From contig CM034547.1 in NCBI GenBank assembly GCA_020055645.1, forward strand, positions 11,936,513-12,000,512: DNA of 64,000 nt. The letters run 5' to 3'. The stretch's first letter is position 1. Every line of letters starts with the position of its first letter. Origin of the DNA: Tomocerus qinae. Lineage: Eukaryota > Arthropoda > Collembola > Entomobryomorpha > Tomoceridae. This document shows, in pieces, positions 45,262 to 54,397 of the stretch. The notes under the pieces were generated by a model that had not been told where the DNA came from, searched no databases, and saw nothing but the letters and a program-made list of their open reading frames with translations. Made by a program: the position numbers and the translations under genes.

Positions 45262-45486
45262 CATCCCTATGTACTCAGGCACATTCATTATCCCTATGTA
45301 CTCAGGCACATTCATTATCTCTATGTACTCAGGCACATTCATTATCCCTATGTACTCAGGCACATTCATTATCCCTATGTACTCAGGCACATTCATTATC
45401 CCTATGTACTCAGGCACATTCATTATCCCTATGTACTCAGGCACATTCATTATCCCTATGTACTCAGGGACATCCATTATCCCTGT
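45262..45486 (+). repeat. 27-bp minisatellite block B
   Basis: About eight nearly identical copies of the unit TATGTACTCAGGCACATTCATTATCCC-type (27 bp), more homogeneous than block A. Open frames in it on both strands give 9-residue periodic peptides and are treated as fortuitous. Confidence 0.88.
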
Positions 45487-45899
45487 AGAGGGCTGACTTC
45501 GATATCGCTTGCTAGGTAGTGTCCAAAACCAAAGATGCCAAATCTGGATGCTGAATGTAGTGTGTGCTTGCGTGAACTGAATTTTGTGTAAAACACGATT
45601 TTATTTATAAGAAAATTATAGGCACACATACACAAACAAACACACAATAATCAATTAAATGGTTAATTACAGATAAGTAATTAAGGTAGCACTATTTATA
45701 ATTAATTGGGCAAATTAATTATTATGTGGAGAACTAACACAAACGAACGTGCTTCTTCAACGAGGCTCCTCGTGCTACTGAGAAATGCTACGCCAAAATC
45801 TTACTCTTAGTACTACATCTAATAGGTAGGTAGATAGGGCTACACACTACTAGATATAGGTAGGTACTAGATTCACATACATAATATTATGCTACATAC
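45487..45899. other. Interior of the outer foldback element, unique part 2
   Basis: AT-rich sequence without coding signal between minisatellite block B and the LTR retroelement; its last four bases, ATAC, are the target duplication of that element. Confidence 0.5.
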
Positions 45900-46319
45900 T
45901 GTGAGGGTCGGTCTTAATTGGCCTTTAAAATATATTCTTTTTGACCGAAGGTAGATTCTGCCTCTTCTGTTCGGTGTCTATGTGTTTTTAATGAGAATGA
46001 ATTTTGGATGTTATTTTGTGGAGTTTTAATCTTTATTGCTTTTAGAGTTTAGAATGTGATTGTTTGTGTTGTGCGTTTCGTAGTCCCAACTTGATTCCTC
46101 TGGCTCCGCTCCCGACCGACTGACTGTTATTCTCCTTGTCGTTCCCTTATATCAGGTATCTCATTTTGGGTCGATGGCTCTCCGCAATCTCTTGTGGCTC
46201 TCCGTTATCTTCCAGTGGCTCTCTCAGTTACTGCGTCCGGATGTGTGTAATATTGTGTTATAGTGGTTGTGCTTTATTACAGTTATTACAAGTATTACAA
46301 GTAGCCCATGGTCATCACA
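45900..46319 (-). repeat. 3' LTR
   Basis: 420 bp with TG...CA ends, identical by eye to 57452-57871. In element orientation it is the downstream LTR, preceded by the polypurine tract at 46320-46336. Confidence 0.95.
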
Positions 46320-46336
46320 CTACCCCTACTTTTTCT
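46320..46336 (-). promoter_or_regulatory. Polypurine tract
   Basis: On the minus strand AGAAAAAGTAGGGGTAG lies directly before the 3' LTR, the expected plus-strand DNA primer of a retroelement. Confidence 0.8.
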
Positions 46337-46774
46337 AAATTTTCAACTAAGAGGAGAAAATTAAAATAGATTAACCATGGGCGAGGCTAAGGAAACGGCT
46401 ATTGACAATAACTGCTGTTAAGAATAAATGATATATATTTGCACAGAAACGAAAGGAGTGAAGTGCCGTCGGGACATGGACAACCTCCAATTCTGGCTAT
46501 GGGTCCAGGGAAAACCTTGTCCTAGCATGATGACGTTTGAAGGGCAAAAACCTGGCCAGGCGTCCATACGTGTGAATTATGACGGCTCGGGAATAACTAA
46601 ACATAGTAATGTGATGTAACATCATATAATGAGATTAACAAAAGAAAATTAGTATTTTGTAACGAGTGAAAAGGGGGTACAATAAATGATAACCTAAACA
46701 AGGGATGTGACAATGAATGGGGCGTCTTAGTCTATGTATATTAACCATAAGGCATAAAATGAAAACAACATAAA

Positions 46775-46867
46775 TTAAAATTGTGATTTAATAAGACGTC
46801 TTCTAGTACGTCGTAGGAAGCGCTGGAGAGCGTGTCCACCCAGCTTGTAGCAGACGAGGTAGGCCAT
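46775..46867 (-). CDS. Small Arg-rich ORF near the 3' end of the retroelement
   Basis: A 30-codon frame starting MAYLVCYKLGG and ending with the basic run RFLRRTRRRLIK. It lies 24 bp after a good splice acceptor (TTCTGTTTCTAG before 46891), and a matching donor (G|GTAAGAG at 47099) lies just after the env-like stop. This would allow a spliced message with an Arg-rich end, as in small RNA-binding accessory proteins. A chance frame remains possible. Confidence 0.3.
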   Translation of the reverse strand: MAYLVCYKLGGHALQRFLRRTRRRLIKSQF

Positions 46868-47122
46868 GTTCTCCAGTAGTTCCTGGTCTTTCTAGAAACA
46901 GAACGTACAGTGCATTAATGGATGTTTATGCTAATGGGGCTGATAATTACACAGGATGTAAAGGGCACATTAGATTTAAAGGCGTAGAATGTTAGTAAGT
47001 TTATCTTAAGCTAGCGGATGTACTGGCTAAAATAATAAAACCAGAGCTGTACAAGAAATCAAGATAAGGAAGGAGGAGAGTAAACTGCTGTACTCTTACC
47101 ATGTAAGTGACTGACTGGCTGA

Positions 47123-47770
47123 CTATTGACACATTTTCTTAAATAGGTAACAAATCAACACTATGATGATCGCGATAGCGGCTAGTAAGGTGAGGCTAAC
47201 GATAACTAAGGGTCCAGTATTGAGGGCGTTGACGTCCTCGATAGTAGGTAAGACTCTGGAGGGACCTACCTGAACGTTGGCATCCGCCAAGGCATCCACC
47301 GGTGGTGGAAAACTAGTTAAGGCAATCCCATTGGCGAAGAGGTAAAATTGTTTAAACACAAAGTAGGAGTTGCATGTGGCGAACATGACTCCCAGAGCGA
47401 CACCGCCAATTCCGGTGACGACCAGGGTCCACGAAACGGAGTGGGTCCTGTAGGGGATAGGGGTTCCACTGCAAGATCCATAACTAAGGTTTGATAATAC
47501 CGGGTAGGTTATGTTGGCGAAGTGGATCGGTGGCACTTGGGCTTCGGGCGTTCGAGGTACCTGTTCCCGTTCTCCCACCGGTTGGGTAGGCTGTTGTTTC
47601 GGGGATTCGGAGGGTGAGACCGTTGATGTCTCCGTGATGTCCCGAGATGAGGGGTGAATAGGGGTACGTTCCCTTTCGCGGAACGGAAAATGATTGTCAG
47701 CAATCTCGGCTCCTGAGCACGGGACTGGGAGAAGGCTACTTGCCATCAGAGTTACGAGAATCGTCCACAT
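47123..47770 (-). CDS. Env-like membrane glycoprotein ORF, 215 codons
   Basis: In the env position, after integrase (overlapping its 3' end by about 35 bp) and before the 3' LTR. It begins with a signal peptide (MWTILVTLMASSLLPVPCSG) followed by a Pro/Ser/Thr-rich ectodomain with NIT and NLS glycosylation sequons. There is a central hydrophobic stretch (LVVTGIGGVALGVMFATC), then a C-terminal transmembrane helix (IVSLTLLAAIAIIIVLICYL) and a KKMCQ tail. Gly/Ala-rich hydrophobic plus anchor helices recall fusion-type envelope proteins, but the ORF is much shorter than errantivirus Env (about 450-500 residues) and I cannot match it to a known family. Confidence 0.6.
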   Translation of the reverse strand: MWTILVTLMASSLLPVPCSGAEIADNHFPFRERERTPIHPSSRDITETSTVSPSESPKQQPTQPVGEREQVPRTPEAQVPPIHFANITYPVLSNLSYGSCSGTPIPYRTHSVSWTLVVTGIGGVALGVMFATCNSYFVFKQFYLFANGIALTSFPPPVDALADANVQVGPSRVLPTIEDVNALNTGPLVIVSLTLLAAIAIIIVLICYLFKKMCQ

Positions 47771-49637
47771 GTTTCCCTGCTAACCGGGGTGAGCGACGAA
47801 GAGGGGGTCTGTTGGAGGATGAGGTTGTAGTGGGTGACTCGTCGTGTATGGGTGTCGGATCTCCGGTTACTGGGTCTGAGGTGTCTCCGACGAGACTAAG
47901 TGGAGGAGTTTCTTCTAGGAGGTTCCCTGGGATATATAGGTGTAACAGTCTGCCTCCGACTATGTATATTTTGCCAGGTTTGTCTACTGGAGTAATTGCG
48001 AATGTTAAATCGCCTAACTTACTGATGATTTTGTATGGACCTTTAAGTTTAGGTTGGAGTTTGTCAGGCTCTCCTTTCCTACGGGTAGCGACTTCGTAAA
48101 GGACTAGGTCGCCTATTCGGAGTTGGATGTCTCCTCTATCTTTATCGAAGTATTTCTTATTTCTAGCCTGTGCGATTATTAAATGATCTCTAGCGGAGGC
48201 GAGTGCATTCTTATATCGGGCCAGTATGACGTCCGCTGTTAAAGAGTTTGTGGGTAAATCTAAGCCTTGGTAAACAGGATGTATCACATCCCGTCCTAAA
48301 AATAGATATGACGGTTTCTCCATCAAACTCGGATGGAGAGAAGTATTGTAAGCGAATAACGCATATCCTATGTAAGTACACCAACTATCAAATCCTTCTT
48401 CCTGTGGAATAATTTTGGCTAATATGCTGGCTATTGTTTTATTAAAACGTTCGACCAGTCCCACTATGTTGTGGCAGTAGGGATTAGCGATGTTGTGCTT
48501 GAATCTCAGTTTCTCAGCTAAAGCGGAAAGCAGCCTAGAACGGAAACAAGGGCCACAGTCTGATAACAGTGTCTTAAAACCACCGAATGTGCTCATGATT
48601 CGTTCGAACAAAAAGTCGACGACCTCGACTGCGTTTGCTGTCTTGGTAGGTGCAGCTATGGCAAACCTAGTCACGTAGTCCGTCGCAATGACGATGTGTT
48701 TGTAACCTCTACGTGACTCGGGAAATGGTCCCAAAATATCTATGCAGTAAAATTCTCCAGGACTAACAAACTTGGTCGATGAGCTAACTTCTATGGGTTT
48801 TAGTAGTCCTGGTCGTTTCCTCAGAGGTAACTTGTGTTTTCGACACGTTAGGCATTTATTAATGTATGTTTTAATATCTTTGGTCATACCAGGCCAGAAT
48901 AATCTATCTTTAATACGGAAAATTGTTTTTAAGTGGCCAAGGTGACCTGCCCAGGCTGAGTCGTGGAAGAGTTCGATAATGATTCCTCTTAACGCCATTG
49001 GGACAAGAATTTTCTTGTCGCCTTTGCTAGAATTATGGTATAGAATATTTTCCTCGAAAGAATAATTGGGGTGTTTGTCGATATCTAAAAGGATATCCTT
49101 ACACTGTTCGTCGAGTAACTGTGATTGTCCTATGTCTATTCCTAGTAATCCTTCTAGTTGTTGTGCATCCTCTGTCAGGCAAGTGTCTTTATCTGTTTGG
49201 TTCCCTTCTATTGTCTTCAAGGAATAAGTTTCTATGTGTAGAGTCTTGTTGATGTCGAGGGGTTTATCAAATGGATTTCTCGAAAGTGCATCCGGGACAT
49301 TGTTGGTTATTTCTGACTTATGAATTATGTCACATTTAAAAATGTTTAGTTTCAATGCCCATCTGCCTATTCTCGATTTCATGGGGTCTTTTACTGTCTG
49401 TAGGTAAGAAAGGGCTAGATGATCAGTACGTACTGTAAAATGTTTTAAGGCTATGTATGGGCGAAATGCGTCTAAGCTCAACATCAGTGCTAGACACTCC
49501 TTCTCAGGAATTGACCACTTAAGTTGGTTTCCTGTCAGTACTCGGCTCATGTATTGCAAAGGTTCTTCGATTCGCTTGGCTTTTCTATTATCGCTAGTTG
49601 GTTTTAACTTTCTTATTTGTATGAGTACTGCGGCCAC
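47736..49637 (-). CDS. RNase H and integrase ORF (pol 3' part)
   Basis: 633 codons. The first 120 hold the second part of the Ty3/gypsy RNase H (PEKECLALMLSLDAFRPYI, VRTDHLALSYLQ, then DALSR). Integrase follows: the HHCC zinc module (H..AWAGHLGHLK...CLTCRKHK) and the catalytic core with D (YCIDILGPFP), D (LLSDCGPCFRS) and E (GLVERFNKTI). A C-terminal GPY/F module (LKGPYKIISKLGD) precedes a disordered tail. All catalytic acidic residues of the integrase are visible. It overlaps the RT frame by about 25 bp in another frame; the first RNase H motif (TDACDYAVAA) is read in this frame only upstream of the first ATG-like start, so the RNase H domain spans a frame change. Confidence 0.93.
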   Translation of the reverse strand: MAAVLIQIRKLKPTSDNRKAKRIEEPLQYMSRVLTGNQLKWSIPEKECLALMLSLDAFRPYIALKHFTVRTDHLALSYLQTVKDPMKSRIGRWALKLNIFKCDIIHKSEITNNVPDALSRNPFDKPLDINKTLHIETYSLKTIEGNQTDKDTCLTEDAQQLEGLLGIDIGQSQLLDEQCKDILLDIDKHPNYSFEENILYHNSSKGDKKILVPMALRGIIIELFHDSAWAGHLGHLKTIFRIKDRLFWPGMTKDIKTYINKCLTCRKHKLPLRKRPGLLKPIEVSSSTKFVSPGEFYCIDILGPFPESRRGYKHIVIATDYVTRFAIAAPTKTANAVEVVDFLFERIMSTFGGFKTLLSDCGPCFRSRLLSALAEKLRFKHNIANPYCHNIVGLVERFNKTIASILAKIIPQEEGFDSWCTYIGYALFAYNTSLHPSLMEKPSYLFLGRDVIHPVYQGLDLPTNSLTADVILARYKNALASARDHLIIAQARNKKYFDKDRGDIQLRIGDLVLYEVATRRKGEPDKLQPKLKGPYKIISKLGDLTFAITPVDKPGKIYIVGGRLLHLYIPGNLLEETPPLSLVGDTSDPVTGDPTPIHDESPTTTSSSNRPPLRRSPRLAGKHVDDSRNSDGK

Positions 49638-51751
49638 AGCGTAATCACATGCATCCGTATGTGTATTTCTATTTTCAAGCTTGGGTCATAGTGATGGAGC
49701 AATGTAGCATCCGCTAACATTTTGATAATTTTCTTAAATGCTTTCCTACCAACATCCGTCCATGGACGTAATTTGCTCAGCCTATCTGTGCCTTTTATCA
49801 TGTCATACAGTACTTTTGCTTCGTATGCCAATTTAGGGATATGTTTTCTGTAGAAGTTGACAGCGCCCAAAAATGAGCGTAATTTCTTAAGGGTATCTGG
49901 CAAAGGCATCTTAATTAATGCTTCTACTTTTTCCGTATCCGGACGGACTCCTTTGCCATCTACTATAGAGCCCAATAGCTTTACCTCCTCGTAAAGAAAT
50001 TTGCATTTAGAAATTTTAAGTTTCATCTTATGGGTCTTAAACCGTTCTAGAATTTTCTCTAATTTGCTTGTGTTCTCCTCGTGAGTTTTCCCGTGGGAAA
50101 TCACATCGTCCATATACCAAGACACTTGGTCTCTGATGTCTCCTAATATCTGGTCGATAGCCATGCAAAATGTTGCCGGGGCTCCCATGAGTCCGAAAGG
50201 CATAGATGCGTAAGCGAATGTTCCGAATTTAGTGATGAAAGCGGTCTTTAAATGAGAACCGTCTTCCTGATTCATGAGAATTTGCCAGAATCCCGTCATG
50301 GCATCTAGAATAGTAAAGCTACTACTCCCTGATAGGGAATCTAGTATGTCCTGTATGTTAGGTAATGGGTAACTCTGGAAGGTAGTGATCTTATTTAATG
50401 CTCTATAATCGACACAAAATCTATAGGTGCCGTCTGACTTCTTAGCCAAAACTACATTAGCGCTGTAGGGACTAGTGCAACGTGTGATCACTCCTGCAGC
50501 CAACATCTCAGCTATCTGTGCCTTGATAATGTCATTCTCCGCTTTGGAGTATCTGTTCCATAACCTCTGTCGTATGGGTTTAGAGTTTCCTGTGTCTATA
50601 CTATGTGTGACTACATCTGTCCCTGTTAATTCGGATGTGTTGAATGCAAACACATCGTAATATTTCTTCAGAACTCTTGTTAATCTTTGCACATCCTGAT
50701 GTTTGGCTTTCGGGTTTACATTAAAATGTTTGATATCGAATGCCGGTCGTTTGTATTCTCTAAGGGAGGCTATTCGTGCCTCGTCTTGTTCCGTTTGATT
50801 ATATTCTATTAAATCTGTTAGGGTACCTAGATTTTGGTTGTGGTATATAGTAGTAGGTTGATTATTGAGATTAATGATAGTCAGCCCATGACTCTGTTTG
50901 TCAACTATAGAGGGGATAATCATTAGTCCGTACTCTACTTCTGTCTTTACGTTAGGTGTTATGTAAAATGTCTTGTCGGCCGAAATAGAAGCAGGTAAAT
51001 TAATATTAACCATTGATATGCTGTTAGCGGGCAAGCAAATGGTGCTGGCGTTATGTACAGAAGGGGGTGCAGTGAAAGTGATAGCGTTAACGTATTGTTC
51101 GTTATTGAGGTGGTGGTATGGTAATTGTGCAGCGATGTCAGGTGGGGTGCGCAAGCTGTGAAGCGGATGATTAGCATTAAGCAATAAGTTAGATTTGTTT
51201 AATGTATAGCTATTAGTTTCAATCATTGAATTATTTTGGCTTATCGCCGAATTCACAGAGCGGCTGCTCTGGTCTTCGCAATCTTTATTGACGGTGCACG
51301 TCTTAGTCGGAGTCACAGAGCGGTTGCCCTGGTCTTCGCAATCTTTATTGACGGTGCACGTCTTAGTCGGAGTCACAGAGCGGTTGCCCTGGTCTTCGCA
51401 ATCTTTATTGACGGTGCACGTCTTAGTCGGAGTCACAGAGCGGTTGCCCTGGTCTTCGCAATCTTTATTGACGGTGCACGTCTTAGTCGGAGTCACAGAG
51501 CGGTTGCCCTGGTCTTCGCAATCTTTATTGACGGTGCACGTCTTAGTCGGAGTCACAGAGCGGTTGCCCTGGTCTTCGCAATCTTTATTGACGGTGCACG
51601 TCTTAGTCGGAGTCACAGAGCGGTTGCCCTGGTCTTCGCAATCTTTATTGACGGTGCACGTCTTAGTCGGAGTCACAGAGCGGTTGCCCTGGTCTTCGCA
51701 ATCTTTATTGACGGTGCACGTCTTAGTCGAAGTGTAGAGGTGGCTAGTCAC
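49613..51751 (-). CDS. Repeat region, dUTPase-like segment and reverse transcriptase ORF (pol middle part)
   Basis: 712 codons. Residues about 10-165 are eight copies of a 20-residue repeat with two Cys (TCTVNKDC). Residues about 190-330 resemble a dUTPase-fold segment (NSISMVNINLPA, EYGLMIIPS, GLTIINLNNQP) similar to modules upstream of gag. RT follows: FCVDYRALNKIT, LDAMTGFWQI, the palm motif SMPFGLMGAPATF, the catalytic YMDD (in SWYMDDVISH) and LGSIVDGKGVRPD with the connection region (LRSFLGAVNFYRKHIP). All catalytic RT residues are present. The frame ends within RNase H because of a one-base frame change. It starts in overlap with the protease ORF stop (GTGA), again in another frame. Confidence 0.92.
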   Translation of the reverse strand: MTSHLYTSTKTCTVNKDCEDQGNRSVTPTKTCTVNKDCEDQGNRSVTPTKTCTVNKDCEDQGNRSVTPTKTCTVNKDCEDQGNRSVTPTKTCTVNKDCEDQGNRSVTPTKTCTVNKDCEDQGNRSVTPTKTCTVNKDCEDQGNRSVTPTKTCTVNKDCEDQSSRSVNSAISQNNSMIETNSYTLNKSNLLLNANHPLHSLRTPPDIAAQLPYHHLNNEQYVNAITFTAPPSVHNASTICLPANSISMVNINLPASISADKTFYITPNVKTEVEYGLMIIPSIVDKQSHGLTIINLNNQPTTIYHNQNLGTLTDLIEYNQTEQDEARIASLREYKRPAFDIKHFNVNPKAKHQDVQRLTRVLKKYYDVFAFNTSELTGTDVVTHSIDTGNSKPIRQRLWNRYSKAENDIIKAQIAEMLAAGVITRCTSPYSANVVLAKKSDGTYRFCVDYRALNKITTFQSYPLPNIQDILDSLSGSSSFTILDAMTGFWQILMNQEDGSHLKTAFITKFGTFAYASMPFGLMGAPATFCMAIDQILGDIRDQVSWYMDDVISHGKTHEENTSKLEKILERFKTHKMKLKISKCKFLYEEVKLLGSIVDGKGVRPDTEKVEALIKMPLPDTLKKLRSFLGAVNFYRKHIPKLAYEAKVLYDMIKGTDRLSKLRPWTDVGRKAFKKIIKMLADATLLHHYDPSLKIEIHIRMHVITLWPQYSYK
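51254..51733 (-). repeat. 60-bp tandem repeat, 8 copies, coding, between protease and RT
   Basis: Eight units with exact 60-bp period and almost no divergence; only the unit nearest RT carries several changes. Being a multiple of three it stays in the pol frame and encodes TKTCTVNKDCEDQGNRSVTP per unit. Recent slippage or unequal exchange is likely; the copy number may be variable. Confidence 0.93.
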
Positions 51752-52146
51752 CCTTCGCTCGGGCTCCCTAGTTCTGGTTGTACAATCTTTCCCATCTGGG
51801 AATATTCCCAGTTGATAGTCTCTCCGTTACTCAATCTAATTGTTCTTTTACTATAGTCGATTCTAGCTTTAAGTTTGTCCAGGATGTCGTTACCTATTAT
51901 AAAGGTCCCTACTGGGAGGTTACCTATGATAATTGTGCTATGTCTAATAACTATTCTACCTATCTTAACACTAAATACGGCTTCTCCTAAAATGTCTAAG
52001 GGTTCTCCACTTGCTGTCACTACCTTATATTTGGTTTTCCTTAATTGCCTATCTCTTAGAGTGCTGACGTGAGCCACGCTAAGGCCCGCGCCTGAATCGA
52101 TAAGTGCTTTGGTTGGGTGGCCGTTTAAACTTATGTTGCAAAACAA
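51748..52146 (-). CDS. Aspartic protease (retropepsin)
   Basis: A retropepsin-like domain: beta strand with the catalytic ALIDSGAGLS (DSG), a flap region, then IIGNLPVGTFIIGNDILDKL and the conserved ARIDYSKRTI strand. Open sequence continues upstream in the same frame to about 52245, so the true start may lie in fusion with the nucleocapsid frame. It would process the Gag/Pol products. It has a related copy at 54629-55054. Confidence 0.85.
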   Translation of the reverse strand: MFCNISLNGHPTKALIDSGAGLSVAHVSTLRDRQLRKTKYKVVTASGEPLDILGEAVFSVKIGRIVIRHSTIIIGNLPVGTFIIGNDILDKLKARIDYSKRTIRLSNGETINWEYSQMGKIVQPELGSPSEG

Positions 52147-52279
52147 TTGCTTTCCTTTACCTATGGTGGCTACTTCGGTAGCTTTTCTCTTTTTAAGTGT
52201 TGTGTGTGGTGCAGTGAGAGTGGTTTTGTCTGGAGACCGTTTACCTAGGATTGTGCAGGATGGTCTCCATTATCGCCTG

Positions 52280-52708
52280 CTAATCGTTGTTTTCCTGTTT
52301 CATTTTACTTTCCAGCTTAGGTTCAGTTTTTACATTGTTCCTTGCTGGAGACATGTTCCTATGCCTTGCCGTGGGAATTGGGGACACCCCTTCTGTGCGA
52401 TGTCTTTCGGGGGATTGTTGATACCTCCTCCGGTCTGAGGTGTAACCTGGGTTTTCCCTACCCTTCGGTGATCGCGAACTTCGCCTTCCTCCCCACGGAG
52501 GAGTGTCCCTACCGTCGCTGTACCTGTTGGCTCGCTGTGGGGATCTGCTATGGTCTCTCCGGCTACTAAACCTGACGCGAGATTTGCTATCGGAGTCATA
52601 GTACGTATCCGAGGGGCAATCCCTCGAGGTGTGTCCCCAGCCTTTACAGGTATAGCATTGGGTGTTCCTGAGGCTACTACTGACCTGACGGTCACTCCCA
52701 TCTCGCAT
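52280..52708 (-). CDS. Gag nucleocapsid part with CCHC zinc knuckle
   Basis: 142 codons with one CX2CX4HX4C knuckle (CYTCKGWGHTSRDC), then Arg/Ser-rich sequence (SRSPQRANRYSDG and similar) typical of nucleic-acid binding. It starts two bases after the stop of the capsid frame and in a different frame, so it is either reached by frameshifting or separated by an indel. Confidence 0.85.
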   Translation of the reverse strand: MRDGSDRQVSSSLRNTQCYTCKGWGHTSRDCPSDTYYDSDSKSRVRFSSRRDHSRSPQRANRYSDGRDTPPWGGRRSSRSPKGRENPGYTSDRRRYQQSPERHRTEGVSPIPTARHRNMSPARNNVKTEPKLESKMKQENND

Positions 52709-52710
52709 GG

Positions 52711-53667
52711 TTACAGGGGAGACGCTGACTCTGGGTCTGTGTCTACCTGAGTACCTAACGCGTGCCCTAGATCTGGAGTCATGCTCCGAGTCAGAGGACT
52801 CGGCTCCCGAAAAGGAGCCTTCCTTAAAACGGCTAGGCTGGTGGTAACCTTGAGACGGTCGTCAGTCAATACAGCTATCTGTCTCTTATACTTGTTTTCT
52901 CTTATTTCTTTGAGTCGAACACTCCGCTTGTTATCTAACTCCTGCAAGCGTAAAGAGAGTTTCTCAAGCTCCTCATAGCGGCTTGAGTCTACTTTATCCC
53001 TAAAAGTTTCGTTAAGGTTGCTTATCATGAGTTTGACCAGTTGGTCTTCCGTTAATGGCTTGCCTGCGTCCTCATGGGCTTTCAACATCCTGAAGTAGAA
53101 CGTTTTACCAGTCTCGCTATCAAGCTGTTTACATGTCATATATGCACAGTCAGAACCTTTCGCAAAAACCTTTAGGAATCGAGCTTTCAGCTCTGGCCAC
53201 CGGAGTAGTTCCCATCTCGTTTTGATGGCTCCGGTAGTATCTCTATCCAATTCCTGTGTGAGCTCTACTTGCCACAAGGTTAACCATCTATATGCTGTCC
53301 CTTCTAGGAATCGAACAATATGCCGGACCCTGTCTTTGGAAGTCATGCCCGAGGTGATGCCCTCGTACCTTTCAATGAAATTTCTTGTTTCTTCTGCATC
53401 GTCAACATCTCCTCTGTATGCGGCAATGGTTCCAGGTTGTATCTGGCTGATGGTTAGTGTAGGAATAGGGACTGCTATGGGTGCTCCACCTGGGGTTGTG
53501 TTAGGGACGAAAGTTATGTTCTGGGGTTCCTCCTCTACTGGGGGTAATGTGGTTGGCCTAATAGGCTTGGGTCCGTATTCCGAACGATCTCCTGGGGGCT
53601 CTATGTGGTGGTGGTGAATTTCGGCTGGGCCGCTGTCCCGGCCGGAAAGTTGGACCTTGTGGGGCAT
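52711..53667 (-). CDS. Gag capsid-like ORF
   Basis: 318 codons. After a Pro-rich start it has the retrotransposon Gag domain: AAYRGDVDDAEETRNFIERY, HIVRFLEGTAYRWL, a W..LKARFLKVFAK helix and the QLVKLMISNLNETFRDKVD helix. A basic helical tail follows (LQELDNKRSVRLKEIRENKY). It forms the particle shell. The region before its first Met (to about 53830) is open in another frame continuous in style with the upstream Pro-rich ORF, so Gag may begin at 54390 with a frame change. Confidence 0.85.
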   Translation of the reverse strand: MPHKVQLSGRDSGPAEIHHHHIEPPGDRSEYGPKPIRPTTLPPVEEEPQNITFVPNTTPGGAPIAVPIPTLTISQIQPGTIAAYRGDVDDAEETRNFIERYEGITSGMTSKDRVRHIVRFLEGTAYRWLTLWQVELTQELDRDTTGAIKTRWELLRWPELKARFLKVFAKGSDCAYMTCKQLDSETGKTFYFRMLKAHEDAGKPLTEDQLVKLMISNLNETFRDKVDSSRYEELEKLSLRLQELDNKRSVRLKEIRENKYKRQIAVLTDDRLKVTTSLAVLRKAPFREPSPLTRSMTPDLGHALGTQVDTDPESASPL

Positions 53668-53829
53668 TTAACTGGTCTAGGAGGAACCTATTTCTAATCA
53701 ATTGGGGTGGATTCCCAGGAACATCTTCTAGGTCTCTTCGTAGTTGAGCGAAAGTTCGTTCGGCGGTGGTACCGACTGATGTGTCTCCCCGACCATTGTC
53801 GTTTCCGCGGCCTGTGTTATCCTTATTGG

Positions 53830-54390
53830 CTATGTTTCTCGGTACATTCTGATCAGCGGCGACCTGACGTTGGTCGGCATCTCCTCCTCGTCCTGAAATA
53901 ACTCCCTGTCTCTATCCTCCTGTCGGGCGAGGTTATTATAGTAAGCTTGATAAGCTCGCATAGCCGCCTCCGCTCGTAGGAGGTGTGGCGGACCCGTGGG
54001 TGGAGGTGGTTCTCTATTCTGAGGTCCTAAAGTATGAAACACGGTGTCCGACCGATAATTCCCCACTGGGGTCAGGAGGATAGAAATTGGGAAATATGGA
54101 GCTACTGATTGGGACGGGGTTGTTACTGAGGTGACCGGAGCGCTGGTTGTTGTGACTCCGGAAGGGGCCGCCTGCGAGACGGGTGGTTCCACTCCCCAAT
54201 TGTCCATTGAATTGGTGGAAGCTCCGTCCTCCGGCGGGATGGGGTCTCCAAAGTTCCAAACCCTACGGGGATTTAGGTTGACTCCCCTGCTTTGGACTGT
54301 GTTCGGTAGTCCCGAAGTTGAGGGACGGAGAGGTTGTCGGTCGCCAGGGGCTATTGGTGTGGAACTGTCTAGAGGGTTTTGTCTGTCCAT
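53830..54390 (-). CDS. Pro/Ser-rich ORF, probable Gag N-terminal region
   Basis: 186 codons starting MDRQNPLDSSTPIAPGDRQ, low-complexity and Pro/Thr-rich to residue 130, then a charged helix (LLRAEAAMRAYQAYYNNLA) and acidic residues. No named domain. Its position directly before the capsid ORF suggests a matrix-like or spacer part of Gag; the two are joined only through a frame change near 53830. Confidence 0.6.
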   Translation of the reverse strand: MDRQNPLDSSTPIAPGDRQPLRPSTSGLPNTVQSRGVNLNPRRVWNFGDPIPPEDGASTNSMDNWGVEPPVSQAAPSGVTTTSAPVTSVTTPSQSVAPYFPISILLTPVGNYRSDTVFHTLGPQNREPPPPTGPPHLLRAEAAMRAYQAYYNNLARQEDRDRELFQDEEEMPTNVRSPLIRMYRET

Positions 54391-54397
54391 TCTAGAG

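Noticed and set aside
44278-45496. Plus- and minus-strand open frames of 82-184 codons in the 27-bp minisatellites
   Set aside because: Simple periodic products on both strands at once; no start context, splice link or domain. Explained by repeat length being a multiple of three.
46428-46619. Plus-strand 63-codon frame inside the retroelement 3' region
   Set aside because: Antisense to the element, no known motif, no promoter or conservation evidence.
47740-48099. Plus-strand 119-codon frame opposite the integrase C-terminus
   Set aside because: Shadow of the integrase ORF on the other strand.
51236-51856. Plus-strand open frames of 206 and 149 codons across the 60-bp repeats
   Set aside because: They arise because a 60-bp unit without stops stays open in several frames; the minus-strand frame continues into protease and RT and is the real one.
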